From: JBBRTJ01 sp038244535
GTDB taxonomy: Bacteria > Actinomycetota > Acidimicrobiia > Acidimicrobiales > Ilumatobacteraceae
Direction of reading: 5' to 3'
Length of the DNA: 25,787 nt
NCBI GenBank assembly: GCA_038244535.1
Contig: JBBRTJ010000054.1
Location: forward strand, 1 to 25,787
Below the pieces are notes generated by a model. That model saw only the letters and a program-made list of their open reading frames with translations. It did no database searches and had not been told where the DNA came from. Position 1 is the stretch's first letter. Each line of letters starts with the position of its first letter. The position numbers and the translations under genes are program-made. Below are positions 14,810-22,488 of the stretch, piece after piece.

Positions 14810-15015
14810 GGGGACCGAGGGAGGCTGACGGATCGGCCCTCGGCATCGCCCGTGGGGGCGCCGCGCCGGTCGTGCATCCACGCGTCGACCACGACCGCGA
14901 TCTCGTCGTCGGTGGCGTCGGGGTGCTCGCGGCGGTGGCGTTGGGCTCGCAGCTGCTGACCGATCTCGACGAGCTCCAGCGCCCCGGCCAACGGATAGCG
15001 AGCGCGAGCCGTCAT
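14806..15015 (-). CDS. Small protein co-encoded with the nucleotidyltransferase (putative antitoxin-like partner)
   Basis: A 69-residue protein starting at ATG 15015. It has a predicted helical N-terminal half (ALELVEIGQQLRAQRHRREH, then PDATDDEIAVVVDAWMHDR) and a polar tail. The LRREHPDA(T/S)(D/E)(D/E)EI segment followed by WL/WM is a pattern I associate with short genes preceding AbiEii/MenT-like nucleotidyltransferases. No DNA-binding motif is evident, so it is not an obvious AbiEi-type antitoxin. Its stop overlaps the nucleotidyltransferase start (ATGA), implying coupled translation and a 1:1 partner. The aconitase gene ends about 40 bases upstream on the same strand, so read-through from it is possible. 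Confidence 0.68.
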   Translation of the reverse strand: MTARARYPLAGALELVEIGQQLRAQRHRREHPDATDDEIAVVVDAWMHDRRGAPTGDAEGRSVSLPRSP

Positions 15016-15055
15016 ACCGCAATGGTACTGGCCGAGGTGTGGCCGAGGCCTTGCG

Positions 15056-17335
15056 CTATCGCCCGAGGCCTCGGGCGCGGATGATGTTGAGCGCCGATCC
15101 GGCCCGGAACCACTCGAGCTGCTCCGGGCTGAAGGTCTGGATGCACTGGAAGTCGATCAGGGTGCCATCGGGCTTCTTGATCTGGCAGTGCACCGGCTCG
15201 TCAGGGGCGAGCTGCGCGAGTCCCAGCACGCTGATGCGGTCGTCCTCGCCGATCTGGTCGTAGGTGGCGGGGTCGGCGAACGTGAGCGGCAGCATCCCCT
15301 GCTTCTTCAAGTTGGTCTCGTGGATGCGGGCGAACGACCGGGCGAAGATCACCTTGCCGTTGCGAAACCTCGGCTCCATCGCGGCGTGCTCGCGCGACGA
15401 GCCCTCGCCGTAGTTCTGGTCGCCGATGGCGCACCACTCGACGTCTTGCTCCATGTAGCGCTTGGCGATGTCGGGGAAGCTGCGGGTGGCGCCATCGGTG
15501 ATGTCCTTGCCCTCGCCCACCGCACCGGTGAACGCGTTGACGACGCCGATGAAGAGGTTGCCGGAGATGTTCTCGAGGTGACCGCGGTAGGTGAGCCACT
15601 TGCCCGCGGCCGAGATGTGATCGGTGGTGCACTTGCCCTGCGCCTTCATGAGCACGGGCAGGTCGACGTAGTCGAAGCCGTCCCACGGCGTGAACGCCTC
15701 GAGGAGCTGCAGTCGGTCCGACGACGGGTCGACCGTGATCACGATCGCGCTGCCGTCAACGGGCGGGGCGATGAACGTGTCTTGGCCGGGGTCGTAGCCC
15801 CGGGCCGGCAGGATCTCGCCGACGGGCGGGTCGAGGCGAACCTCGACCCCTTCGTCGTTGGTGATCGTGTCGGTGAGCGGGTTGAAGTCGAGCGTGCCCG
15901 CCAACGCATACGCGATCACGGTGTCGGGCGACGTGACGAACGCCAGGGTGTTGGCGTTGCCGTCGTTGCGCTTCGGGAAGTTGCGGTTGTAGCTGTTGAG
16001 GATCGTGTTCTTCTTCGACGGGTCGAGGTCGGTGCGGTCCCACTGGCCGATGCACGGCCCGCAGGCGTTGGCCAGCACCTCGGCCCCGATGGCCTCGAGG
16101 TCGGCCAGCAGCCCGTCGCGCTCGATGGTGGCCCGGACCTGCTCGGAGCCAGGGGTGACCAGCAACTGGGTCTTGGCTCGCAAGCCCTTGGCCGAAGCCT
16201 GGCGGGCGATCGAGGCAGCGCGCGTGATGTCCTCGTACGACGAGTTGGTGCACGAGCCGATCAACGCCGAGCTGATCTCGAGCGGCCAGCCGTTGTCGCG
16301 GGCCGCCGAACCGATGGTGGCCGTGGTGTGGGCCAGGTCCGGGGTGGCCGGCCCGTTGATGAGCGGCATGAGCTCGTCGAGGTTGATCTCGACGACACGG
16401 TCGTAGTAGCGACCCGGCTCGACCTCGACCTCGGGATCAGCCCGCAGGTGAGCGGCGACGGCGGTGGCTGCGTCGGCAATCGCCTCGCGACCTGTCGCCT
16501 TCAGGTAGGCGGCCATGTTGGGGTCGTACGGGAAGATGCTGCAGGTGGCGCCGATCTCCGCCCCCATGTTGCAGATCGTGCCTTTGCCGGTGGCGCTGAT
16601 CGTGTCGGCGCCGGGACCGAAGTACTCGACGATGGCACCCGTGCCACCGGCCACGGTCAAGATGTCGGCCACCTTCAAGATCACGTCCTTGGGCGACGAC
16701 CACCCGCTGAGCGACCCGGTCAGGTGCACGCCGATCACCTTGGGCCAGCGAACGTTGAAGGGGAACCCGGTCATCACGTCGACGGCGTCGGCGCCGCCGA
16801 CGCCGATGGCCACCATGCCCAGCCCGCCCGCGTTGGGCGTGTGGCTGTCGGTGCCGATCATCATCCCGCCGGGGAACGCGTAGTGCTCGAGCACCACCTG
16901 GTGGATGATGCCCGATCCCGGACCCCAGAAGCCGATCCCGTACTTGGCCGACACCGAGCGCAGGAAGCCGTACACCTCGCTGTTGATGTCGAGCGCGAAC
17001 TTGAGGTCGATGTTGGCGCCGGCCTTGGCTTGGATCAGGTGATCGCAGTGCACCGTCGATGGGGCCGCCACCTGGGACAGTCCGGCGGTCATGAACTGCA
17101 GCAGCGCCATCTGCGCAGTGGCGTCCTGCATCGCGACGCGATCGGGGTGGAAGTCCGCGTAGCTGCGGCCCCGCTCCATCTCCTGGTGCTCAGGATCAGA
17201 GAGGTGGTTGACGAGCACCTTCTCGGTCAGCGTGAGTGGGCGGCCGAGGCGTCGCCGGGCGGTGGCGACCCGATCCGGCAGGGTGTCGTAGACGCCCTGG
17301 ACGAGCTCGATCGGCGTGCCGGCGGTGACGGTCAT
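15056..17335 (-). CDS. Aconitate hydratase, mitochondrial type
   Basis: A 759-residue enzyme isomerising citrate to isocitrate in the TCA cycle, with a [4Fe-4S] cluster bound by Cys362 (GSCTNSSYED), Cys425 and Cys428 (NACGPCIGQW). Domains 1-3 occupy about 1-500 (HCDHLIQ, GTDSHTPNAGGLG) and the swivel domain about 560-740 (GDQNYGEGSSREHAAMEPRF). Length and motif wording (PSTVHCDHLI, SYNRNFPKRNDGN) match the roughly 755-780-residue mitochondrial-type aconitase rather than the roughly 900-residue AcnA usual in Actinomycetota. ATG 17335 follows a leader with a TATACT -10 overlapping tandem operator-like boxes. The GntR-zwf unit is divergent. The gene ends in the palindrome GCCCGAGGCCTCGGGC. Confidence 0.97.
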   Translation of the reverse strand: MTVTAGTPIELVQGVYDTLPDRVATARRRLGRPLTLTEKVLVNHLSDPEHQEMERGRSYADFHPDRVAMQDATAQMALLQFMTAGLSQVAAPSTVHCDHLIQAKAGANIDLKFALDINSEVYGFLRSVSAKYGIGFWGPGSGIIHQVVLEHYAFPGGMMIGTDSHTPNAGGLGMVAIGVGGADAVDVMTGFPFNVRWPKVIGVHLTGSLSGWSSPKDVILKVADILTVAGGTGAIVEYFGPGADTISATGKGTICNMGAEIGATCSIFPYDPNMAAYLKATGREAIADAATAVAAHLRADPEVEVEPGRYYDRVVEINLDELMPLINGPATPDLAHTTATIGSAARDNGWPLEISSALIGSCTNSSYEDITRAASIARQASAKGLRAKTQLLVTPGSEQVRATIERDGLLADLEAIGAEVLANACGPCIGQWDRTDLDPSKKNTILNSYNRNFPKRNDGNANTLAFVTSPDTVIAYALAGTLDFNPLTDTITNDEGVEVRLDPPVGEILPARGYDPGQDTFIAPPVDGSAIVITVDPSSDRLQLLEAFTPWDGFDYVDLPVLMKAQGKCTTDHISAAGKWLTYRGHLENISGNLFIGVVNAFTGAVGEGKDITDGATRSFPDIAKRYMEQDVEWCAIGDQNYGEGSSREHAAMEPRFRNGKVIFARSFARIHETNLKKQGMLPLTFADPATYDQIGEDDRISVLGLAQLAPDEPVHCQIKKPDGTLIDFQCIQTFSPEQLEWFRAGSALNIIRARGLGR
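15061..15076 (-). terminator. 16-base perfect palindrome at the end of the aconitase gene
   Basis: GCCCGAGGCCTCGGGC is a perfect palindrome within the last codons, ending two bases before the TAG (15056-15058). There is no U-run. It parallels the palindrome on the citrate synthase stop, so it may be a U-less terminator; if so it would separate aconitase from the toxin-like pair downstream. Confidence 0.4.
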
Positions 17336-17370
17336 GGTGGGGACCCCCTGGGGGAGCGAGGAGCGGATGT

Positions 17371-17390
17371 AGACAAGTATAAGACAAGTA
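17371..17390. promoter_or_regulatory. Tandem AGACAAGTA operator boxes over divergent promoters
   Basis: AGACAAGTA occurs at 17371-17379 and 17382-17390, 11 bases apart (one helical turn, same face). AGACAAGT resembles the half-site of GntR/HutC-family operators (dre-like ACTTGTCTAGACAAGT). The aconitase -10 candidate TATACT (minus strand, 17376-17381) and a TATAAG for the opposite direction (17378-17383) both lie inside the boxes, so a bound protein would block both promoters. Confidence 0.6.
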
Positions 17391-17435
17391 AGGTCCGAGC
17401 GCCAGGAGCGTAAGCGGCTTGTAGGGTCCGCGCCG

Positions 17436-18167
17436 GTGCGAACGATCAGATACCGGGAGATCGCATCGGCCTTGCGGGAGCGGATCGACGGGGGCGAGTT
17501 CCCCTCGGGGCGGCTGCTGCCCAGCGAGGCCGAGCTCTCGGCGGGCTACGACGCCAGCCGCGTCACGGTCAGGCGGGCGCTCGAGGTGCTTCGAGACGAG
17601 GGCCGGCTCGATTCCCAGCAGGGTGTGGGCTGGTTCGTGGCCGGCGATCCCATGCGTCAGAGCCTCGGCCGGTTGTCCACCATCGAGGCGCAGCTGGCGG
17701 CCTCGGGCCGCCACCCCGAGCGCCAGATCCTCGAGTACGCCTTCGTGTCGTCGCCAGCGCGCGTCAAGGCCGTGCTCGGAGGTGGCCAGGTGCTCAAGGT
17801 GCGCCGGCTCAACCTGGCCGACGGCGAGCCGTTCGCCCTCGTCACGGTGTGGTGCCCGGCAGCCCTCGGTCGTGAGTTGAGTCTGGCCGACGTCCAGCGC
17901 TCGCCGTTCTACGAGCTGCTCGACGTCCGCTTGGGCGGCGCCGTCCAGACCATCGGCGCCGCGGCGGCCTCCGCCGCCGACGCCGAGCTGCTCGGCGTGC
18001 CCGAGGGCTCGCCGGTGCTGCGCTGTGAGCGGATCACCGCCGACGCCGACGGCACCGCAGTGCTGATGAGCGAGCACGTCTTCCCCGGCCATCGCACCGA
18101 GTTCGTGGTCGACCTGGCCCAAGCCGAGCCGTCGATGGCGCCGACCGGGCTCCGCCTGGTCGAGTGA
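17436..18167 (+). CDS. GntR-family (HutC subfamily) transcriptional regulator with UTRA domain
   Basis: A 243-residue regulator. Residues 1-65 are the GntR winged helix (YREIASALRERIDGGEFPSG, then LLPSEAELSAGYDASRVTVR and GVGWFVA). Residues about 85-235 are a UTRA ligand-binding domain (VLKVRRLNLADGEPFALVTV, and SEHVFPGHRTEFVVDL at the end). The start is GTG 17436. It diverges from aconitase across tandem boxes that look like its operator, and lies 16 bases ahead of zwf in the same direction, implying a regulator-zwf operon. This predicts autoregulation plus control of aconitase and G6PDH by a sugar-phosphate or organic-acid ligand. The ligand is not deducible from the sequence. Confidence 0.93.
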   Translation: MRTIRYREIASALRERIDGGEFPSGRLLPSEAELSAGYDASRVTVRRALEVLRDEGRLDSQQGVGWFVAGDPMRQSLGRLSTIEAQLAASGRHPERQILEYAFVSSPARVKAVLGGGQVLKVRRLNLADGEPFALVTVWCPAALGRELSLADVQRSPFYELLDVRLGGAVQTIGAAAASAADAELLGVPEGSPVLRCERITADADGTAVLMSEHVFPGHRTEFVVDLAQAEPSMAPTGLRLVE

Positions 18168-18183
18168 GCGTTAGCGTCACGTC

Positions 18184-19590
18184 ATGACCGACGCGCAGCC
18201 CCGAGGCGATGCACTGGTGCTCTTCGGAGCCACCGGCGATCTGGCTCGCAAGAAGCTCTTCCCCGCGGTGTACGCGATGGAGGAGCGCGGCGCGCTGGGC
18301 GTGCCGGTGATCGGCGTCGCTCGCACCCGCTTCGGTGACGCCGGCTTGCGTGAGTACGCCCGTACCGCGATCGAGGCGGCCGCCGGCGACCACAAGATCG
18401 ACCACGCGGCGCTCGGCAGCCTCCTCGAGCGGATGCACGTGGCCCACGGCGATTACCACGAGGACAGCACCTTTGATCAGCTGGCCGCACTGCTCGAGGA
18501 GTGCGGGGCCAAGCACCCGGTCTTCTACCTGGCCATTCCGCCGACGCTGTTCGAAGTCGTGATCGAAGGTCTCGCCAAGCGGGGGCTCAACAACGGAGCG
18601 CGGGTGGTGGTCGAAAAGCCGTTCGGGCGCGACCTCGAGTCAGCTCGCCACCTGAATGAAGTCCTCCATGCGGCCTTCCCCGAAGGCAGCGTGTTCCGCA
18701 TCGATCACTTCCTCGGCAAGGAGCAGATCGAGAACCTGCTCGTGTTCCGCTTCGCCAACTCCTTCCTCGAGCCCATCTGGAACCGCAACTACGTGTCGTC
18801 GGTCCAGGTGACGATGTCGGAGTCGTTCGGCGTCGAGGGCCGCGGTGCGTTCTACGAAGGGGTGGGGTGCCTCCGCGACGTCGTGCAGAACCATCTGCTG
18901 CAGGTGGTCGGGCTGCTGGCCATGGAGCCGCCGGTCAGCCCGTCGGCCGACTCCTATCGCGACGAGAAGGTGAAGGTGCTCAAGGCCATGCGCAGCATGC
19001 GGCCCGAGGACCTGGTGCGGGGCCAGTACGTCGGCTACCGGGACGAGTCGGGCGTGGCCGTCGACTCCGATGTCGAGACCTACGCCGCCATCACGGTGTG
19101 GATCGACTCGTGGCGCTGGGCCGGGGTGCCGTTCTACATCCGGGCCGGCAAGGCCATGGCGGCGTCGGCCACCGAGGCGCTGGTCGAGCTGCTGGCCCCA
19201 CCGCGACAGCTGTTCGCCGATGCCGATGGCGACCGCGAGCCGGAGCGGAACCTCGTGCGCTTCCGGCTCGGAAAGCACGACGGCGTCACCATGGAGGTGC
19301 AGGCCAAGGAGCCAGGGCCTGAGATGCGCAGCCAGCAGGTGCGCATGCAGGTTGACTTCGACCAGAGCCTGGGGGAGCGACGCGAGGCCTACGACCGCCT
19401 GCTCGGCGACGCGCTGAGCGGCGACCTGCGCCGGTTCGCCCGCCAGGACAACGTCGAGGAGGAGTGGCGCATCGTCGAGCCGGTGCTCGACAAGCACGAG
19501 CGCGTGCACCCGTACTTCAAGGGTTCGTGGGGCCCGGCCGAGGCTGACCGCATCGTGCGCGGTGACAGCTGGTACCTGCCTCAGACCTGA
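18184..19590 (+). CDS. zwf: Glucose-6-phosphate 1-dehydrogenase
   Basis: A 468-residue enzyme oxidising glucose-6-phosphate to 6-phosphogluconolactone with NAD(P)+, the first step of the oxidative pentose-phosphate pathway. The N-terminal Rossmann fingerprint is LFGATGDLARKKLFPA (13-28). VVVEKPFGRDL carries Lys145. The substrate-binding signature RIDHFLGKE (172-180) contains Asp174-His175 and Lys179. VVQNHLLQVVGLLAME carries the catalytic-base His237. Length is close to family norm, slightly short. ATG 18184 lies 16 bases after the GntR stop. No pgl, tal, tkt or gnd is adjacent, unlike the opcA-linked clusters of many actinobacteria. Confidence 0.97.
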   Translation: MTDAQPRGDALVLFGATGDLARKKLFPAVYAMEERGALGVPVIGVARTRFGDAGLREYARTAIEAAAGDHKIDHAALGSLLERMHVAHGDYHEDSTFDQLAALLEECGAKHPVFYLAIPPTLFEVVIEGLAKRGLNNGARVVVEKPFGRDLESARHLNEVLHAAFPEGSVFRIDHFLGKEQIENLLVFRFANSFLEPIWNRNYVSSVQVTMSESFGVEGRGAFYEGVGCLRDVVQNHLLQVVGLLAMEPPVSPSADSYRDEKVKVLKAMRSMRPEDLVRGQYVGYRDESGVAVDSDVETYAAITVWIDSWRWAGVPFYIRAGKAMAASATEALVELLAPPRQLFADADGDREPERNLVRFRLGKHDGVTMEVQAKEPGPEMRSQQVRMQVDFDQSLGERREAYDRLLGDALSGDLRRFARQDNVEEEWRIVEPVLDKHERVHPYFKGSWGPAEADRIVRGDSWYLPQT

Positions 19591-19603
19591 GGCCTGGCCT
19601 CAG
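19587..19603. terminator. Near-perfect palindrome spanning the convergent zwf and nitroreductase stops
   Basis: CTGAGGCC-T-GGCCTCAG: an eight-base perfect stem around one central T, covering the zwf TGA (19588-19590) and the nitroreductase stop (19600-19602). It is the best of the stop-codon palindromes and a plausible bidirectional, U-less terminator or cruciform site. Confidence 0.5.
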
Positions 19604-20250
19604 CCGCCGAAGGTGTCCCAGTGCACGAGGCCTTCGGTGGCCAGGCGGGCGGCGGGCTTGAAGTTGGTGCCGATCGTGTAGGCGATCGGGAACAGGCCGG
19701 CCTGCGTGTAGCGGTCGAACGGGATGCCGAGGACGTCGGCCACCTCGCGCTCGTTGGGCAGGTGCAGCGTCGTCCACGCCGAGCCGAGCCCCCGCTCGCG
19801 CAAAGCCAGCATGAAGCTCCACACCGCGGGCAGGATCGATCCCCACGAGCTGGCGGCACCGAACACCGGAGCCCGGTCGAGCCGGCCGGCGATGAGCGGG
19901 ATCAGCAACACGGGGACCTCGTGGAAGTGCTGGCGGAGGTACGTGGCCGATGACGTGACGGCGTCTCGGTGCTGGGCGCGGATGTCGCCGTCGGGGTACT
20001 GGGCCGATGGTGGGTTCTTGGAGTAGGCGTCGAAGTTGGCCCCGTAGTAGTCGGCGATGGCCTTCTTCTTGGCGGGGTCCTCGACGAACATCCAGGACCA
20101 GCCTTGGCTGTTCGAGCCCGTCGGCGCCTGGAGCGCGATGTCGAGGCACTCCATGATCACCTCGCGCTCGACCGGTCGTTCGAGGTCGAGGCGCTTGCGG
20201 ACGCTACGGGTGGTGGTCAGGACCTCGTCGGCACTCAGGTTCAGCTTCAT
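19600..20250 (-). CDS. Nitroreductase-family FMN-dependent oxidoreductase
   Basis: A 216-residue protein with the nitroreductase fold. An N-terminal phosphate-binding Arg cluster (TTTRSVRKRLDL) and APTGSNSQGW (FMN pocket) come first. The middle ASSWGSILPAVWSFMLALRE is followed by GLGSAWTTLHLPNEREVADV, and the C-terminal IAYTIG strand comes before the final loop. Members use FMN and NAD(P)H to reduce nitroaromatics, quinones, flavins or activated alkenes; the substrate here is unknown. ATG 20250 begins the conserved region; an upstream start at 20289 would add 13 Arg/Pro-rich residues and is rejected. Divergent from a crotonase gene across 83 bases and convergent with zwf. Confidence 0.93.
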   Translation of the reverse strand: MKLNLSADEVLTTTRSVRKRLDLERPVEREVIMECLDIALQAPTGSNSQGWSWMFVEDPAKKKAIADYYGANFDAYSKNPPSAQYPDGDIRAQHRDAVTSSATYLRQHFHEVPVLLIPLIAGRLDRAPVFGAASSWGSILPAVWSFMLALRERGLGSAWTTLHLPNEREVADVLGIPFDRYTQAGLFPIAYTIGTNFKPAARLATEGLVHWDTFGG

Positions 20251-20333
20251 GAGTGGCGAGCATGGCACCGGCCGTCGTCTTGGGTGCAATCTCGGTCGGT
20301 GACGGCTCCGGGATGGTCTGCGATGATGGTCAG

Positions 20334-21137
20334 ATGTCCGATCGCGTGCTCGTGAGCATCTCTGAGGGCGTCGCCGACGTCCGCTTCAACCGGCCCGACA
20401 AGCGCAACGCCCTCGACGGCGCCCAGTTCCTCGCCATCGTCGAGGCGGGCGAGGCCCTCAAGCACGAAGCCGGTGTTCGCGCCGTGGTGCTGAGCGGCGA
20501 GGGGTCGTCGTTCTGCGCCGGGCTCGACTTCAGCGGCTTCCAGAACATGGCCGGTGGCAGCAAGCCCGCGGTCGACGACGGCAACCCCGGGGCCATGGTC
20601 GATGGGGGAATCACCCACCGTGGTCAGCAGGCGTGCTGGGTGTGGCACGAGCTCGAGGTACCGGTCATCGCCGCCGTGCACGGCCACGCGCTGGGCGGCG
20701 GGTTCCAACTCGCGCTGGCCGCCGACATCCGCTTCGTCCACCCCGACACGCAGCTGTCGATGCGCGAGGTCCACTGGGGCCTGGTGCCTGACATGACCGG
20801 TACGTGGTTCCTGTCGCGGCTGGTGCGCCCGGACGTGGCCAAGGAGCTGGTGCTGACGGCCAAGATCATCAGTGGTACCGAGGCCGGTCAGCTCGGCATC
20901 GCCACCCACGTCACCGAGTCACCGCTTGACGACGCGATGGCACTTGCGCACGAGATCGCAGGGCGTAGCCCGTCGGCGGTCCGATCGGCCAAGGCGTTGC
21001 TCGAGGAGGCACAGCTCAACGACGCGGCCAGCCAGTTCGCAGCCGAACGCAAGCGCATCGGGGCCCTCATCGGTCAGCCCGACCAGGTCGAAGCCATCAC
21101 CGCCAACTTCGAAAAGCGCGCCCCCAACTTCAGCTGA
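20334..21137 (+). CDS. Crotonase/enoyl-CoA hydratase-isomerase family protein
   Basis: A 267-residue crotonase. The N-terminal VRFNRPDKRNALDGAQF and the oxyanion loops SFCAGLDFSGF and VHGHALGGGFQLAL are complete. At the acid/base positions it has MREVHWGLVPDMTGT: Glu followed eight residues later by Asp, the spacing of the Glu196/Asp204 pair in delta3,5-delta2,4-dienoyl-CoA isomerase. Classical hydratase has GAGGT at that place. The third dienoyl-isomerase Asp is Gln here (GGGFQL), so isomerase activity is possible but unproven. ATG 20334 directly precedes the fold. It acts on fatty-acyl-CoA thioesters in the cytosol. The first of the 40-bp repeat arrays starts 23 bases after its stop. Confidence 0.92.
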   Translation: MSDRVLVSISEGVADVRFNRPDKRNALDGAQFLAIVEAGEALKHEAGVRAVVLSGEGSSFCAGLDFSGFQNMAGGSKPAVDDGNPGAMVDGGITHRGQQACWVWHELEVPVIAAVHGHALGGGFQLALAADIRFVHPDTQLSMREVHWGLVPDMTGTWFLSRLVRPDVAKELVLTAKIISGTEAGQLGIATHVTESPLDDAMALAHEIAGRSPSAVRSAKALLEEAQLNDAASQFAAERKRIGALIGQPDQVEAITANFEKRAPNFS

Positions 21138-21160
21138 CGCTCGGCGGCTCGTGCCAGCCC

Positions 21161-21286
21161 GGCGGGGGATCCCACGGTTAAAACGTCGAACTCCCCGTGT
21201 GGCGGGGGATCCCACGGTTAAAACGTCGAATTCCCCGTGTGGCGGGGGATCCCACGGTTAAAACGTCGAACTCCCCATGTGGCGGG
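21161..21286. repeat. Array A: three 40-bp tandem repeats (hairpin-forming)
   Basis: Units at 21161-21200, 21201-21240 and 21241-21280 differ at two positions (one C/T, one G/A) and are followed by a partial GGCGGG. Each unit has arms GGGGGATCCCACG and CGTCGAA(C/T)TCCCC around GTTAAAA, an imperfect hairpin. There are no spacers. The reverse complement of the middle unit's right arm, GGGGAATTCGACG, is exactly the left arm of array B, so both arrays descend from one fully palindromic 40-mer. The minus-strand stop codon of the neighbouring membrane-protein gene lies in this array. Confidence 0.95.
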
Positions 21287-22276
21287 CAACGGCTGTGACC
21301 GTTGGGGGGGCGGAGGTCCGGCGCTTCCTGAGCAGGCGCTTGGTGCGCCACGAGAGCTCTCGGTCCTGGCGCAGACCTCGTCGGGTGCCCATCCCTAGCG
21401 CTTCGGCCTGCTCGATCCAGGTGCGACCCTCATCGATTCGACCGCGCCGAGCGGCGATGAGTCCAAAATTGAGTGTCGACGCCCAGTCGGCCTGGCGGCG
21501 CACGAACCCGTCGCTGCCTCCTCGCACAGCGCCATGTCATCGGCGTACCAGGCGAACGTCGCCATCGCGCTGAGCAGCCTGGCGCGCTCGTCCGGACGCG
21601 GGTTGAGCCGCAGGGACTCGGCCACCGTCATGGGCGGTTCGCGCAAGGTGAAGGTGGCAGCCCAACGGACCTGTCGTCGCAAGGCGATGGCGACCATGAC
21701 GGCATGGCGTCGTCGAGTCGAGAGCGCAGCACACGTTCCCACCCTGGCGAAGCACCCAAGGGCAAGAGCCACCACCAGGAGTCTGATTGCGGGTTCGACG
21801 AGGAAGACAACGAGGGTCGCGACCACAGCAATCGTCGGGCGCGGCGTTGGCCTCCAGACCTTCCGACGAGTGCTCCCCCGCGGCGCGGCGAGATGGTTGG
21901 GCGGCGAGTCAACAGTGACGGGATCGGGAAGCGACCGCGTTGAACGCCACGACACGTAGGCGCTGACGACCACCCCCCAGACGGCGAGCGTGAACGAGAA
22001 GCCGGCGACGGTGAGCGGCTTTGGTGCCGCGGCGCTTCTGGGCTCGTCGCTGTTGGCGTAGAGGACCATCGAGAGACCCCACACGGTCGCGAGCTGCAGC
22101 ACGCGGAACGCGCAGTGCGTCAGCACGACGATGGGTCGGTGCGCGTTGTGCTCCGGTCCAGCGTCGGCGGCAACGTCGTCCGACAGCCGCGGGGGAGGGT
22201 TTCGTGATCCGCCATGACTCAGCCCAATCAGACCGGCCGGTGCCGGTGGTGCGGGCGCGGTCCGTCGCTGGCTCAT
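21258..22276 (-). pseudogene. Membrane protein with C-terminal helical (TPR-like) region, frameshifted
   Basis: From ATG 22276 (MSQRRTAPAPPAPAG) one frame encodes a proline-rich N-terminus and hydrophobic segments: VLTHCAFRVLQLATVWGLSM, LTVAGFSFTLAVWGVVVSAY and TIAVVATLVVFLVEPAIRLL. A soluble region LNPRPDERARLLSAMATFAW, ADDMALCEEA follows. Around 21520 that frame turns into low-complexity sequence, while the next frame carries the apparent continuation VRRQADWASTLNFGLIAARR, GRIDEGRTWIEQAEALG, ending at a TAA inside repeat array A. One missing base explains it (ACGGGTTCG where ACG-NGG-TTC is expected). The C-terminal part resembles a TPR helix pair (LNFGLIAARRGRIDEGRTWIEQAEALG). I do not recognise the family. 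It is flanked on both sides by related 40-bp repeats. A true mutation, a sequencing error or programmed frameshifting cannot be told apart here. Confidence 0.6.
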
Positions 22277-22488
22277 GCGACGAGGCGCTCGGCGGCGCCG
22301 CCGATGAGGCGGAGCCCTGCGAGGCCTGGGAGGCGGTCGATGTGACGGTCGTTGCGCGCCGTCGAGGGGTGCAGGAGCCGAAGGCGATGCCGTCGAGGGC
22401 ACCTCGGCCGGCTCGCTGGGTCTAGGTCTCGATGTCGAACGCCACACCCGTTCCTCGTCGCCCCCCCTGCCCGGGGGCGCCTTACCAC

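Noticed and set aside
15188..17413. Plus-strand open frame of 741 codons opposite aconitase
   Set aside because: Antisense shadow of aconitase: Arg/Asp/Val-rich with no recognisable motif, and it runs across the acn promoter.
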